A stretch of 64,000 nt of DNA from CAVTJX01 sp963735175 (GTDB taxonomy: Bacteria > Electryoneota > RPQS01), in contig CAVTJX010000016.1 in the NCBI GenBank assembly GCA_963735175.1, positions 558,001 through 622,000 on the forward strand, read 5' to 3'. A program made the translations under genes and the position numbers. Shown here piece by piece: positions 26,322-35,981 of this stretch (positions within the stretch are counted from its first letter, which is position 1; each line of letters begins with the position of its first letter). The notes beneath the pieces are model-generated. The model was not told where the DNA came from and ran no database searches. It saw only the letters and a list, made by a program, of their open reading frames with translations.

Positions 26322-27525
26322 GGGAACCTCAGCAGTTGTATGCGACATTTTTCTTGTTCGAGGGGAAGCGGAGAGGAACCGCTCGTAGGCAGTCAGGGTT
26401 TCCTCCGCCATGCGGCGCCAGGTAAAGGCGTCCGCGGCGGGTTTGGCCGCGGGATTCGGCCCGGCGGCCACAGCGCGCTCAACGGCGGCGCGGATCGAAC
26501 GCGGATCGTCGGGCTGACAGATGTGAATCAAATTTTCGGGTAAGTAGTCGCGGATCGCACCCCAGTCCGAAGCGACGACGGCGGCGCCGGCACTGGCTGC
26601 CTCGAGAGTGACAAGTCCGGGGAGTTCGAACCAACTCGGCAGCACATGGGCTTCAGCCGCGCCCATCAGCGCTTCCAGCTGTTCCGTTTCCAACCGCCCG
26701 AGAATGTGAATGGGCGCACGACGTGTGTATGCGTGGACCAGTTCGACATAGGGAGCCTGATAGCTGAAGCCACCGGCGGCGAACACAAGGGGCAAGTCGT
26801 GATCTTCGAGCGCCTTGAGCAGCATGAGCTGATTCTTGCGCGTTTCGAGGCGACCGCAACAAAGCAAATAGCGGTCATAGCCGAATTGTTCGCGCACGAG
26901 GCGGCGGCAGTCGTCACGGGACCGCTCGTGATGGCGAAAACCGAGGTGCGCTACGGCGATACGGTTGGCGGTGCGGGGGTAGGCGGCGGCAATGCGCTCC
27001 GCTTCGGAAGCGCCGCAGGCAAAGAGCATCGCGGCGTGATCCGCCACTTCGGGGCTGCCGACGGCGTGACCGCCGGGAAGCGCCCGCAAGTGATGGAGAC
27101 CTCGCTGAAACACGCGTTCATCACGCCCGCCGGGCGAGGTATTCCTTGAAGAGCGTGACCGTGGCAATACTGCGTTCGAGGTAGCGGGGCCAGTCTTCAA
27201 GCAGCGCGGTAACGGCATAAGGGACATGCTGGCGCAAGGCGTTTTCGGCGACTTCCGCGCCCACTTCGGGCAACGTTAAATTGATGAGATGCACGAGATC
27301 GACGCCCGCCAGGTCGACGGGGCCGGCAGCCATAGTCGCGTCCACTCCGAGGGTTCGCAAGGCGCCGCACAGTTCCTCCATGAGCACCGTATCGCCGCCG
27401 GGCGAGCTGAACGCATTGGGGCGATTTTGGAAGACCACCCGGAGGCGGCGCGCAGGGACGGCCGCCGGGCGCGGGGAAGCGTTAGATTCGGTCACAGATT
27501 GTCTGGGGGAATGGTTCGTATTCAA
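26318..27525 (-). CDS. GT4 family glycosyltransferase (frame-broken)
   Basis: The N-terminal acceptor half starts at TTG 27525 (RLRVVFQNRPNAFSSPGGDTVLMEEL). A net extra base near 27140 follows, then the GT4 donor half (YLLCCGRLETRKNQLMLLKAL, ILGRLETEQLEALMGAAE, VLPSWFELPGLVTLEAASAGAAVVASD). Near the end the frame runs on into the GT2 protein. A second +1 shift around 26350 would instead give a tail ending in TGA that overlaps the GT2 ATG, matching the ATGA couplings elsewhere here. A true GT4-GT2 fusion cannot be excluded. The nucleotide-sugar donor is unknown. Confidence 0.75.
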
Positions 27526-27567
27526 GGCCGGAACTTAACTCTCAAGGTGATTGTTCGCGGAACAGGA

Positions 27568-28623
27568 TTAAATTACCACGGCGTTGCGAGCCGGGGCCGG
27601 TGAAACGATGACATTGCTGAGATCGAGGGACCGCTCAGCGCGGCCGGGGCGATGATCGTCACATGTGCCCTGCCGGAGATCTGCGAGATCGGCCTCAACC
27701 ATCATTTTTACGAGGGATTCAAATCGCACGCGCGGCTCCCAGCCGAGCTTGCGGCGCGCCTGGCCGGCGTCGCCGACGCAAAGATCCGCTTCTGCAGCGT
27801 GGACGCTGGCGGGATTGACACGGACGTAATCGCGGTAATCGAGACCCAGATGACCAAAAGCCTGCTCGCAGAAATCGCGGATGGAATGTGTCTCGCCGGT
27901 GGCGATGACGAAATCCTCGGGTGTGTGGTGCTGGAGCAAGCGCCACATGGCGTCGACATAGTCGCCGGCGTAACACCAGTCGCGGCGCGCATCGAGATTG
28001 CCCAGTTCGAGCTGCGTCGCCAGGCCAAGGCGAACCGCCGCCGCCGTGCGGGTGATTTTACGTGTGATGAATTCGCGTCCGCGGCGGGGGGACTCGTGAT
28101 TGAATAAGATCCCCGAAACCGCGAATAGCCCCTGGCACTCGCGGGCGTTGACGGTGATGTAGTGACCGTAGACCTTGGAGACTCCGTAGGGATTACGCGG
28201 ATGGAACGGAGTGTTTTCGGACTGGGGAATCTCGCGCACTTTACCAAACATCTCTGCAGACGAGGCCTGAAAGAAGCGTATATTGCGGTTTACGGCGCGA
28301 ATCGCCTCGATGAGCCGCGTCACGCCAAGGGCGGTAAATTCGCCCGTCAGGACGGGTTGTTCCCAGGAAGCGGGGATGAAACTTTGCCCGGCGAGGTTGT
28401 AAACTTCTTCCGGCTTGGATTCTCGCAGTATCTTTTCCAGTGAGGCGGTATCGAGGAGGTCTCCCTGCAGCACGTGCAGCCGGGAACGCAGGTGCTCGCT
28501 GCGCCCAAGGTTTTCCTCACGCGAACGGCGGACCATGCCGTAGACGTCGTAGCCTTTGGAAAGCAGGTGTTCCGCAAGGTAGCTTCCATCCTGCCCGGTG
28601 ATGCCGGTGATCAGCGCGCGCAT
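27568..28623 (-). CDS. gmd: GDP-mannose 4,6-dehydratase
   Basis: The 351-residue SDR enzyme has the NADP-binding GITGQDGSYLAEHLL at residues 7-21, the catalytic triad in SSAEMFG and YGVSKVYGH, and the GMD-specific FNHESPRRGREFITRKI and NLDARRDWCYAGDYV. It converts GDP-mannose to GDP-4-keto-6-deoxymannose, the precursor of GDP-fucose, rhamnose or perosamine. Lying between flgL and the glycosyltransferases, it probably supplies a 6-deoxy sugar for the filament glycan (inference). Confidence 0.93.
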   Translation of the reverse strand: MRALITGITGQDGSYLAEHLLSKGYDVYGMVRRSREENLGRSEHLRSRLHVLQGDLLDTASLEKILRESKPEEVYNLAGQSFIPASWEQPVLTGEFTALGVTRLIEAIRAVNRNIRFFQASSAEMFGKVREIPQSENTPFHPRNPYGVSKVYGHYITVNARECQGLFAVSGILFNHESPRRGREFITRKITRTAAAVRLGLATQLELGNLDARRDWCYAGDYVDAMWRLLQHHTPEDFVIATGETHSIRDFCEQAFGHLGLDYRDYVRVNPASVHAAEADLCVGDAGQARRKLGWEPRVRFESLVKMMVEADLADLRQGTCDDHRPGRAERSLDLSNVIVSPAPARNAVVI

Positions 28624-28632
28624 GAAGTGTTC

Positions 28633-29585
28633 CTATCCGAGATAATCAATCAGAGTCTGTTTCAGGAGCCGCGAACCGAGGGTGGCGAGCGCATTGTAAG
28701 CGCCCTCCTCGGTGGCCAGGCGGCTGACCAGATCGGTCAGATCCACGCCCTGGGCCTGTTCGAGGCTGTCGGTGGTCTGGATCTCGCGTTCCTTGAGGCG
28801 GGATTTCGACTGTTCCAAGTCGCTGACCTACGCTGCCAAGGCTGGTTTGCTGGTCGATGATCCGCTCGCGGATCTGCTGCAATTGCGCGCGCAAATGTTC
28901 GTTGGATTGCGTCGCTTCAGACCCCACCGGGGGCGTGTTGTTGTTGGCGATGGTATCGCGCAACCTGGCGATGACGTAGAACAGGTCGGTATCCGTGCCC
29001 TCCTGGCCGACGGGCTGAAAGAGCTGCGAGCCGGACACGTTGATCTGGACGCTTTCGTCCTGGCCAATGGCGCGGTATATTTGCCCCGCAATTGTCTCGC
29101 TGTTGGCCGCTGCGCTCTGAATATGGCCCACGGCATCACGCGTAGCCACGAAAGGGCTGGTCGTGGTGGAATAGCCGGCGAATAAGTAACGGTCGCCGTG
29201 GGTCGCATTGACGAGACCCATCAGATCTTCGAGCTTGGCGTTGATCTCGATCGCGGTGGCCTGGCGGTCAGCGGCGCTCTGGCTGGAGTTGTCAGCGGCG
29301 ATGGCGAGGGCGTCGACGGAATTGAGCAGATCGACGATGGATTGCAGATTGGTATCGGCGCTGCCGATCCAACCCATGCCGTCCTCGATGTTTCGCAGGT
29401 ACTGTGCGCCGCCGGCGAGATCCGCCTCGGCGCGGAAGGCCTGCTCCGCACGCTGACAGATTTTCGGAGGGCGCGAAAAGACTGCGGCCCGTGCCCATTT
29501 CCTGCTGAATCCGGTTCAAATTGCTCAGCCGTTCCTGAATCTGGAGGCTGTAAGAGCGATTACGCTGGAGTTCGGTTACCCGCAT
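28633..29585 (-). CDS. flgL: Hook-filament junction protein FlgL (two extra bases)
   Basis: N-terminus MRVTELQRNRSYSLQIQERL and LNRIQQEMGTGRSLFAPSEN is typical FlgL. After one +1 correction near 29460 the frame continues QRAEQAFRAEADLAGGAQYL, then GWIGSADTNLQSIVDLLN and GDRYLFAGYSTTTSPF. A second correction near 28830 restores LEQSKSRLKEREIQTTDSLEQ and the C-terminal VDLTDLVSRL...GSRLLKQTLIDYL. About 317 residues result. FlgL is exported and links the FlgK ring to the filament. The uncorrected frames would break both D0 domains apart. Confidence 0.9.
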
Positions 29586-29594
29586 GGCGATTCC

Positions 29595-30990
29595 TTAAGC
29601 TGAAGCCCCGAGCGAAAGCACGGTTTGCATCATTTCATCCACCGTCGATATGATTCTTGCGGCGGCGTCATAAGCCTGCTGGACCTGCACCAGGCGCGTC
29701 ATCTCCTCATCGAGCGATACGCCGGATACTTCCTGGCGGCGGCTCTGAAGGTTGTCCATCGCTCCCGCTTCGATGGCGTATTGTCCCGCAGAGTAGGATT
29801 TTCGCGCCCCGACCTGAAGAATGCTGTCACGGAAAAACTCGTCGACCGTGCTGTTTCCGTTGTTCATCAGTTTTTCCCGCTGCACACCGGCGATGGCGAG
29901 GGCGAGACTATTGTCGCCGGGAGCGTCTTGCGCCGAGGAGGCGGCGATCCGCGCCGGATCGTCGATGATTGCAGGCGTCGAGGCGGAAGGTCGCCGCCCC
30001 GGTGACGCTGGACGCGAAGAAGTCCTGTCCCGAAGTACCGGTCAGACCATAGCCCGTGCGATGCAGCGCGTTAATCCGAGTAGTGAGCGTGGTGGCGAAA
30101 CGGTCGAGATCTTCCATCGTTGCGGGGATGTCCTGATCCCGCAGGTCCATCAACGCTTTGATTTCGCCGTTTTCAAAATTCAGCGGGCGGCCTTCGATGC
30201 CGGCGCTGATGCGGATAACGGAGCGGCCGTTGACCATCCCGCTCGATTGCGTCAGGGCGACGCTTTGGTCGAGCTGGACGACCGCCTGCCCGTTGGCATA
30301 GATGCCGACCGAACCGTCCGCATTTTCGCGCGTGTTGATGGTGACGAGCTGCGAGAGCCGGTCGAGGGCTTTGTCGCGCGCATCGCGCAAGTCGGACGCA
30401 TCGGCCTGTCCGATTTCGACGTGCACGATCTGCACGTTGAGGCGGGCGATCTGCGCCGTGAGGCCGTTAATCTCTTCAACACCCGCCGTGACTTTGGCTT
30501 CCGCGTCCCGGCGCCGCTCGTCGAGGGCGCCATACGCGCTGCGAACGCTGGCCGTCAACGCCTGTGTCTTAGAGGAGAGGGCGATCCGCGCGGAGGTGGA
30601 TTCCGGGTTATTGGCGAGATCGTTCCACGCACCCCAGAACTGCTCGAGCTGGTCCCCAATGCCATTGTCGCCGAGTTCGCTGAAGATCTCCTCGACCCGG
30701 GCAAGGCCGTCATCGCGCTGCGACCAGTAGCCGAGGCCGGCGCCGGCGCGGCGGATCTGGTCGTCGATGAGCTGGTCACGCACGCGTCCAAGATGATGCA
30801 CATCGACGCCGGAGCCGGTGTTCCAGAGTTCGCTGATCCCGGATGGCAAGGCGGCGGTAAGTTCGAGGCGGCGGCGCGAGTAGCCGTCGGTGCCGACGTT
30901 GGCCATGTTCTGGCCGACAACCTGCATCGCGAGTTGCTGGACACGCAGCGCGCTGCGGCCGGTATTCAGAATGTCGGCGAGGGAACTCAT
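29595..30990 (-). CDS. flgK: Hook-associated protein FlgK (one extra base)
   Basis: Starts SLADILNTGRSALRVQQLAMQVVGQNMANVGTDGYSRR, the FlgK signature, with GSGVDV and the long D1 helices (AGVEEINGLTAQIARLNVQIV). A net +1 shift near 29975 is needed. Coding resumes with PAIIDDPARIAASSAQDAPGD and the C-terminal D0 SLDEEMTRLVQVQQAYDAAARI. At about 465 residues it is on the short side. The ATG overlaps the stop of the FlgN-like gene by one base. It forms the junction layer with FlgL. Confidence 0.92.
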
Positions 30991-31352
30991 TACGCCTTCC
31001 GATCGACGATTATCGACGTGCCGGATTTGGCGGGACCGTAATTGCCCGCGTCCTGCACGCTCTTGACGAGCACGAGCATGGCTTCCAGACTGTCGTCGAG
31101 AATCCGCTGCGCGAGTTCCAGACTGTGCAGCGCGTCCTGGCGCAGCGCCGCGAACCGGGGGCGAAGCAGTTGCTGCTCGGGACGCGTCAGCTTGCGCTGA
31201 AACTTGACGAGGTCGATGAGCATGTCCTGCATGGCGCGGGACTCCAGCTCGACGCCGCCCAGATTATTGGTGCGGAGATGAGCCTCAAGGTGCTGCAAGC
31301 TGAGGCGCAGACAGCCAAGCTTACGGACGAACTCGCCACGAAATGATTTCAT
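30990..31352 (-). CDS. FlgN-like chaperone for FlgK/FlgL
   Basis: The 120-residue helical protein (LSLQHLEAHLRTNNLGGVEL, LDDSLEAMLVLVKSVQDAGNYG) is in the canonical flgN position between flgJ and flgK, with 4-base (upstream) and 1-base (downstream) overlaps. FlgN-type proteins guard junction subunits in the cytoplasm before export. Sequence similarity is weak; the call leans on position, length and helical character. The C-terminal YGPAKSGT tail is common among distant FlgN proteins. Confidence 0.62.
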   Translation of the reverse strand: MKSFRGEFVRKLGCLRLSLQHLEAHLRTNNLGGVELESRAMQDMLIDLVKFQRKLTRPEQQLLRPRFAALRQDALHSLELAQRILDDSLEAMLVLVKSVQDAGNYGPAKSGTSIIVDRKA

Positions 31353-31669
31353 TTGCCGGGCTCCTCATGCTTCGGTAATTGCCGGAGAATTTGCTCCTTC
31401 AGACCGAAACTGGCGCTATGGGCAAGCACCCGAGCGAGTTCCCATTCGGCCAAACCGCTGTAGACGTCTCCCGAGACCCCGCCGCCAAACAGGCTGCCGC
31501 CTTCGAGCGAGGACTGCATGCCGCGCACCATCTGGAGCGACATCATCGTTTCAAATTGCTCGGCGGCATCCGCCGCCTGCTGCCGCAGATTGTGCGGCCC
31601 TTTGTGCGTGGGCAGCGGACCGGCGTTGCGCGCAGTCAGCGGCAAGGTGGGAGGCGTGATTGGTTTCAT
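31349..31669 (-). CDS. flgJ: Rod-binding protein, FlgJ N-terminal type
   Basis: The 106-residue protein matches the rod-binding half of FlgJ: AAEQFETMMSLQMVRGMQSSL and SGDVYSGLAEWELARVLA. The muramidase half of enteric FlgJ is absent, as in many phyla, so rod passage through peptidoglycan would need a separate hydrolase. It is exported and scaffolds rod assembly. ATGA overlap with the FlgN-like gene; it begins at the flgI stop. Confidence 0.88.
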   Translation of the reverse strand: MKPITPPTLPLTARNAGPLPTHKGPHNLRQQAADAAEQFETMMSLQMVRGMQSSLEGGSLFGGGVSGDVYSGLAEWELARVLAHSASFGLKEQILRQLPKHEEPGK

Positions 31670-32760
31670 CAGATAATGACCAGTTCGGCTTGCAGCGAGC
31701 CCGCTTCCTTCAGTCCCTGGAAGATGGCGATCATGTCGCGCGGGGTAACACCGAGTGAATTCAGGGCGCGGGCGACATCGCCGGCGGAAGCGGAACCGCT
31801 GACTTCCAGCAGACCGGTTCCGGCGTTATCGACGGAAATGTGGCTTTGGCGCTCGGAAATCGTCTGCCCCTGCGCAAACGCGTTCGGCTGACTGACAGCG
31901 AGCCTTTCGGTGATTTCAACGGTGAGGTTGCCATGCGCGACGGCGGCAGGCAAGAGGACAACTGCCGCGCCGACGACGATGGTGCCCGTGCGCTCGTTAA
32001 TCACGAGACGATCCGATGGCACGGGAGTAACGGTCAGTTCACCGACGACGGACTGGAAGCTCAAGCGCTTGCCAACGCTTTGCAGCGTATGGGGGACGCG
32101 GACAACCACGGTCGCCGGATCGGCCACGGCGGCGGCGTGGGGATAGGCATTGTCAATGGCCGCCGCGATGCGGACAGCGAGCTGCAGGTCAGGGTGTTTC
32201 AAGCTGAGGACAAAAGTGTCCGATGGCGCGGGTAGCGGCGCAGCATCCTCAAACAATACGATGCCGTCGGGGATGCGACCCACCACGGCGTGATTCTGCG
32301 AGACGCGTGAACCGGAGGATTCAAAGTTAAAGCCGCCGATGGACAATGGTCCCTGGGCCTCAGCGAAGGGCTTCCCCCACGGATCCAGCAGCACCGTGCG
32401 GAGCAGCGTTCCGCCCTGCAGACTGGTGGCGTCGCCGAGGGAGGAGACGAGAGCATCGCGGCGCGATCCCATGCGCGAACCGGGGCGGACTTCACACGTG
32501 ACCATTACCGCCGCGACATTTTTCAGCTTCAGGGTGGCGGGGTCGACCTGAATGCCGAAGTTCTTGAGCATGGCGGCAAACGCCTGAGGCGTGAAGGCCG
32601 ACTTGCTGCCATCGCCCGATCCCGCAAGGCCGACGACAAGACCGTAACCGGTGAGCGTCGCGGGCGTGCTGTTGGGATAGCTGGTAATGTCGCGAATCCG
32701 CACCTGCGCGGTGGCGCAGAGCGGCAGCAGGCTGAGGACGATAAGGAGAATGCGTCGCAT
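31669..32760 (-). CDS. flgI: Flagellar P-ring protein FlgI
   Basis: Start at ATG 32760, one base after the corrected flgH stop. It has a signal peptide (RRILLIVLSLLPLCATA), then RIRDITSYPNSTPATLTGYGLVVGLAGSGDGSKSAF and the family patterns KNVAAVMVTCEVRPGSRMGSRRDALVSSLGD, GTIVVGAAVVLLP and LNSLGVTPRDMIAIFQGLKEAGSLQAELVI. At 363 residues it is complete. It is exported to the periplasm and polymerises around the rod with help from FlgA. Its presence argues for an outer membrane. Confidence 0.95.
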   Translation of the reverse strand: MRRILLIVLSLLPLCATAQVRIRDITSYPNSTPATLTGYGLVVGLAGSGDGSKSAFTPQAFAAMLKNFGIQVDPATLKLKNVAAVMVTCEVRPGSRMGSRRDALVSSLGDATSLQGGTLLRTVLLDPWGKPFAEAQGPLSIGGFNFESSGSRVSQNHAVVGRIPDGIVLFEDAAPLPAPSDTFVLSLKHPDLQLAVRIAAAIDNAYPHAAAVADPATVVVRVPHTLQSVGKRLSFQSVVGELTVTPVPSDRLVINERTGTIVVGAAVVLLPAAVAHGNLTVEITERLAVSQPNAFAQGQTISERQSHISVDNAGTGLLEVSGSASAGDVARALNSLGVTPRDMIAIFQGLKEAGSLQAELVII

Positions 32761-32761
32761 C

Positions 32762-33320
32762 TTAGAAGATCCAGTCAAAGATTCGCGCGATGACACCGGG
32801 GCGCTTCTGTATTGGCCAGCACGCCCTTACCTTTGAAGGTGATTTCGGCATCGGCGATACGGTCGGAACGAATGGTGTTGTCAGGGGTCACATCCTGTGG
32901 CCGAATCACGCCGGAAAGAATGGTCAACTGCCGTTCGCCGTTGATGACGAGGCTCTTCTGGCCTTCGATCCGCATGTTGCCGTCGGGAAAGACTTCCACC
33001 ACTTTGACGGTGACGGTTCCCGTCAGGCGGCCCTGACGCTGGGTACGGCCGTCGCCCTTGTGCTCGCCCTTGGTCGACCCGCTGCCGGAGAGCAGCGGCA
33101 GAAAATCCAGCGCGCCGGTACCGCCCGCGCTCACGCTGGCGTCATACTCGGACTTGGTGTTGGTATTGGCGACGGCGGTGGCGCTGGTGTTCTCGACGAT
33201 CTGCACGGTGAGGATGTCGCCGGTGCAGCGCGCAATGGGATCGCAGTAGAGGGACGGCGCGGGCGAAGCGACGGCCAACAGCGGCAGCAGACAGACAAGG
33301 GCAATGCGTATCCGGTTCAT
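32762..33320 (-). CDS. flgH: Flagellar L-ring protein FlgH (one extra base)
   Basis: ATG 33320 with AAGGAA upstream. The core pattern DPIARCTGDILTVQIVENTSATAVANTNT and GTVTVKVVEVFPDGNMRIEGQKSL, NGERQLTILSGVIRPQDV is diagnostic. Removing one base near 32808 gives the expected end RPGVIARIFDWIF and a TAA one base before flgI. A clear lipobox cysteine is not seen; the signal peptide cleaves near VASPA. That makes a non-lipidated L-ring possible. About 185 residues. Confidence 0.9.
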
Positions 33321-33333
33321 GAGCAAAGTTCCT

Positions 33334-33993
33334 TTAATCCACTAAATGCAGGCGGCCGTCGGCGCCCACGCGGCCTTTGAAACGTTTGCCGCGCATCAGG
33401 TCCACGGCGACGTCAATAATGTCGCCGACGGCGCCGTCGCGCAGCGCGCGGCCCACCAGTCTGATGTGCACGACACCCTCGACTTTCTCGAGCGCCACCG
33501 TTTGACCGCGATGCACCAGGGGGGCGGCTTTCAGGTCGCGAGTCAGAAGCGGACGACCGGGGATGAGCGCGTGGGCCGCCAGGGCCGCAGTTGCGAGATG
33601 TTCATCCGTGAGCAGTGCGCCATTGATCTGCGTCAAGTTGGTTTCCGCAGCGGAAAGGTCGGCGGCGGTCACGGATTGCCCCGCGGGAATCGTTTTGAGC
33701 GGCGAAAGCGCCATTCCGAAGACGCGTGCGGTGCCGGACACGCAGAGCTTTTCGCCCGGTCGTTCGAGCATCAGGATCAAACTGCCGGCGAGGCGCGGGG
33801 GACGGCGCGCGGACAACTGCCAGTCATCGTGTTGCTCCAGCGTGGCGGGGACGCGACCCTGGAAAGTCCATTCGACGCGGACCTCGCGCGGAGCCCAGGC
33901 GGCGGCAAGAAGCGCTGCCACGCGTTCGGACGCGGGCGCTGCCGAAAGCAGCACGGGACACAGCAACAGCACGGTGAGCAACACGGCACGCAT
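33334..33993 (-). CDS. flgA: P-ring assembly protein FlgA
   Basis: The 219-residue exported protein has a signal peptide (LLTVLLLCPVLLSAAPA) and a C-terminal SAF/FlgA domain: IPAGQSVTAADLSAAETNL, IPGRPLLTRDLKAAPLVHRGQTVAL and DIIDVAVDLMRGKRFKGRV. FlgA is a periplasmic chaperone of FlgI. It is downstream of flgG and its TAA overlaps the flgH ribosome-binding region. Confidence 0.9.
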   Translation of the reverse strand: MRAVLLTVLLLCPVLLSAAPASERVAALLAAAWAPREVRVEWTFQGRVPATLEQHDDWQLSARRPPRLAGSLILMLERPGEKLCVSGTARVFGMALSPLKTIPAGQSVTAADLSAAETNLTQINGALLTDEHLATAALAAHALIPGRPLLTRDLKAAPLVHRGQTVALEKVEGVVHIRLVGRALRDGAVGDIIDVAVDLMRGKRFKGRVGADGRLHLVD

Positions 33994-33998
33994 GATAA

Positions 33999-34784
33999 TT
34001 ACCGCTTGAGGTTCGTGGCGATACCGATCATGTCGTCGGCGGTGCGCACGGATTTGGAATTCAATTCATAGGCGCGCTGGGCGCTGATCATGGCAATCAT
34101 TTCCGTCACGATCTTCACGTTTGACATTTCGAGGTAACCCTGATCGATAGTCCCGGCCCCGTCGATTCCCGCCTGAGCCACGAGTGGATCGCCGGAGGCG
34201 ACAGTTTGCTTGAGGAGGTTGTTGCCAAGGCTTTCGAGACCGGCGGGATTAACGAAGCGGGCAAGTTCGATCCGTCCGGCTTCGGTGGGCGCGGTGGACG
34301 TGGCGGTGTTCACCATCACACGGCCCTCGGCGCCGATCTGCACGCCGGTGGCGTCGGGTGGAATGGTGATGGGCGGTTCGAGGGGCAAGCCGTCACTGTT
34401 GACGACCTGGCCGTCAGCGGACATCTTCCACGCTCCATCCCGGGTGTAGCCGATCTGACCGTTGGGCATCAGCACCTGAAAGAAGCCGTCGCCGCGGATC
34501 ATCATATCGAGCGAATTGCCCGTTTCCTGCGGCGTGCCGGTTTCGAAATTGCGGACGCTGGCCACCGCCCGCGACCCGCCGCCGACCTGCAATTCGGTGG
34601 GAACCTGCGTCCCCTGCTCGGTGGTCGTGACGCCGCGCAGCGTTTCGTAGACCAGATCCTGGAATTCAATACGGCTGCGCTTGAAGCCCGTGGTGTTGGC
34701 GTTGGCGATGTTATTGGCGATGTTGTCGAGATTCGTCTGCTGGGCATTCATGCCCGAGGCGGCGGAATAAAGCGATTTAATCAT
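33999..34784 (-). CDS. flgG: Distal rod protein FlgG
   Basis: 261 residues: IKSLYSAASGMNAQQTNLDNIANNIANANTTGFKRSRIEF at the N-terminus, DMMIRGDGFFQVLMPNG in the middle and GYLEMSNVKIVTEMIAMISAQRAYELNSK at the C-terminus. This is complete and undisturbed, unlike its neighbours. It builds the distal rod. It follows flgF by 13 bases. Confidence 0.96.
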   Translation of the reverse strand: MIKSLYSAASGMNAQQTNLDNIANNIANANTTGFKRSRIEFQDLVYETLRGVTTTEQGTQVPTELQVGGGSRAVASVRNFETGTPQETGNSLDMMIRGDGFFQVLMPNGQIGYTRDGAWKMSADGQVVNSDGLPLEPPITIPPDATGVQIGAEGRVMVNTATSTAPTEAGRIELARFVNPAGLESLGNNLLKQTVASGDPLVAQAGIDGAGTIDQGYLEMSNVKIVTEMIAMISAQRAYELNSKSVRTADDMIGIATNLKR

Positions 34785-34797
34785 TGTGGCGGCCCCT

Positions 34798-35518
34798 TTA
34801 GACGCGACCGAGTTCGTTTACTGTGTGCTGCAAGGTGCCATCCTGCGTGGTGAGCAGTTTCGCATTGACCTCGTAGTTGCGGGCGGTGGAGATCATCTCC
34901 ACCATTTCCTTCACGGTATCCACGTTGGAGGTTTCGAGAAAACCCTGCCGGACCGTAGGCGATTCGACGGGCATTTCACCCGCGGTGTCGTCGCCGCGCG
35001 CGAACGCCGAGCCGGCAGCCTTGCGCAGGGTCTGGGGATTGTCAACGGTGACGATGCGCAGTTTATCAATGGCGGTGCCATCCACGCTTACGCGGCCATT
35101 GGCAGATACGGTGACGGTGCCGGGAGGCAGCAGGATATTACCACCTTCGCCCTGGACGGCGCGGCCCTTGGCTGTCCACAAGACTGCCGTCGGCGCCGCG
35201 TTCGAAATGCCCGTTGCGTGTATAGACGTTTTCCGCGCCATCGGCGAGGACGAAGAAGCCGTCTCCCTGCAGTGCGACATCGAGGCTATTGCCGGTGGGG
35301 TCAAACGAACCTGCCGTAAACTCCGTCCAACGCTGGCTTTTGATAGCGAGCGGGTCGGTCGATGGAGACCTGCCCTGAGCGGCGACCAGATCCTCTGTAA
35401 AGAGGCGATCGCGCTTGAAACCCGTGACGCCCGCGTTGGCGAGATTATTCGCGGTCATTTCCTGCCGGAGGATACCCTGCCGCATGGCGATGGCCGAAGT
35501 GTAAATGCCTTTAATCAT
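34798..35518 (-). CDS. flgF: Proximal rod protein FlgF (one extra base)
   Basis: IKGIYTSAIAMRQGILRQEMTANNLANAGVTGFKRDR and NSLDVALQGDGFFVL identify a rod protein. The frame shifts in a GGG run near 35170 (DSQG to RAVQGEGGNILLPPG) and then runs to QGFLETSNVDTVKEMVEMISTARNYEVNAK. About 239 residues. It opens the long unit flgF-flgG-flgA-flgH-flgI-flgJ-flgN-flgK-flgL and the glycosylation block, behind a sigma-54 site. Confidence 0.92.
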
Positions 35519-35548
35519 CGATACTTCCTTTTATACAATCAGAATAGT

Positions 35549-35564
35549 TGCAAGGATGGTGCCA
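35549..35564 (-). promoter_or_regulatory. Sigma-54 promoter of the flgF unit
   Basis: The minus strand reads TGGCAC-CATCC-TTGCA, an exact match to the sigma-54 consensus with the GG/GC spacing of 10. The expected start, near 35537, is about 20 bases ahead of flgF. Confidence 0.9.
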
Positions 35565-35654
35565 CTCGCTATAGCACCTTAACGGCAACGCGAATGCTGG
35601 TAGTTAATGCTGAAATATCAGCAGAGTTGAAGTTTTACTGGAAGTTTGGGGCAT

Positions 35655-35688
35655 AAAAAAAGGCGGATTGAGGGTAAACTCTGCCGCC
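35655..35688 (-). terminator. Intrinsic terminator after the fliL-fliA unit
   Basis: On the minus strand GGCGG and CCGCC, with an inner GAG/CTC, form an imperfect hairpin followed by seven T. It separates the 35758 gene from the sigma-54 promoter of flgF. The rest of 35565-35757 shows no gene. Confidence 0.7.
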
Positions 35689-35757
35689 AAGGGGGGATGG
35701 GAATGGTCAGGTATGCAGATCGAGCGGTGGACGGCGCAGGGACGCGACGGACACCGG

Positions 35758-35964
35758 TCAGTCCGGCAGGATCCGCAGCCGGATGCGGGGGAAGATACTC
35801 AGGACCTGGACGTTAATCTCGTCGCCCGGAGACACATCGTGTTCCGGCTCGGCGACCAGTGTGTGCCCTTTGAGGGAAATGAGCACTCGATTTGAAGATA
35901 ATTTGCGACGCACGGTGGCAGCCAGAGTTTCACCGACGCGCAGTTGCATGCGCAATATGGCCAA
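35758..35964 (-). CDS. Small 68-residue protein of the flagellar unit
   Basis: TTG start at 35964 with GGAG upstream. It looks like a single OB/beta-barrel domain (LRVGETLAATVRRKLSSNRVLISLKGHTLVAEPEH, SPGDEINVQVLSIFPRIRLRI). That pattern resembles the small domain found near the N-terminus of some hook-length control proteins, but the match is by eye. It closes the fliL-fliA unit just before the terminator. Role unknown. Confidence 0.55.
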   Translation of the reverse strand: MAILRMQLRVGETLAATVRRKLSSNRVLISLKGHTLVAEPEHDVSPGDEINVQVLSIFPRIRLRILPD

Positions 35965-35981
35965 CAGTAGAGACTCCGCGG

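Noticed and set aside
26100..27227. A single GT4-GT2 fusion protein
   Set aside because: The unbroken frame is possible, but a +1 shift near 26350 yields a stop overlapping the GT2 start. That matches other ATGA couplings here and the prevailing +1 bias, so two genes are preferred.
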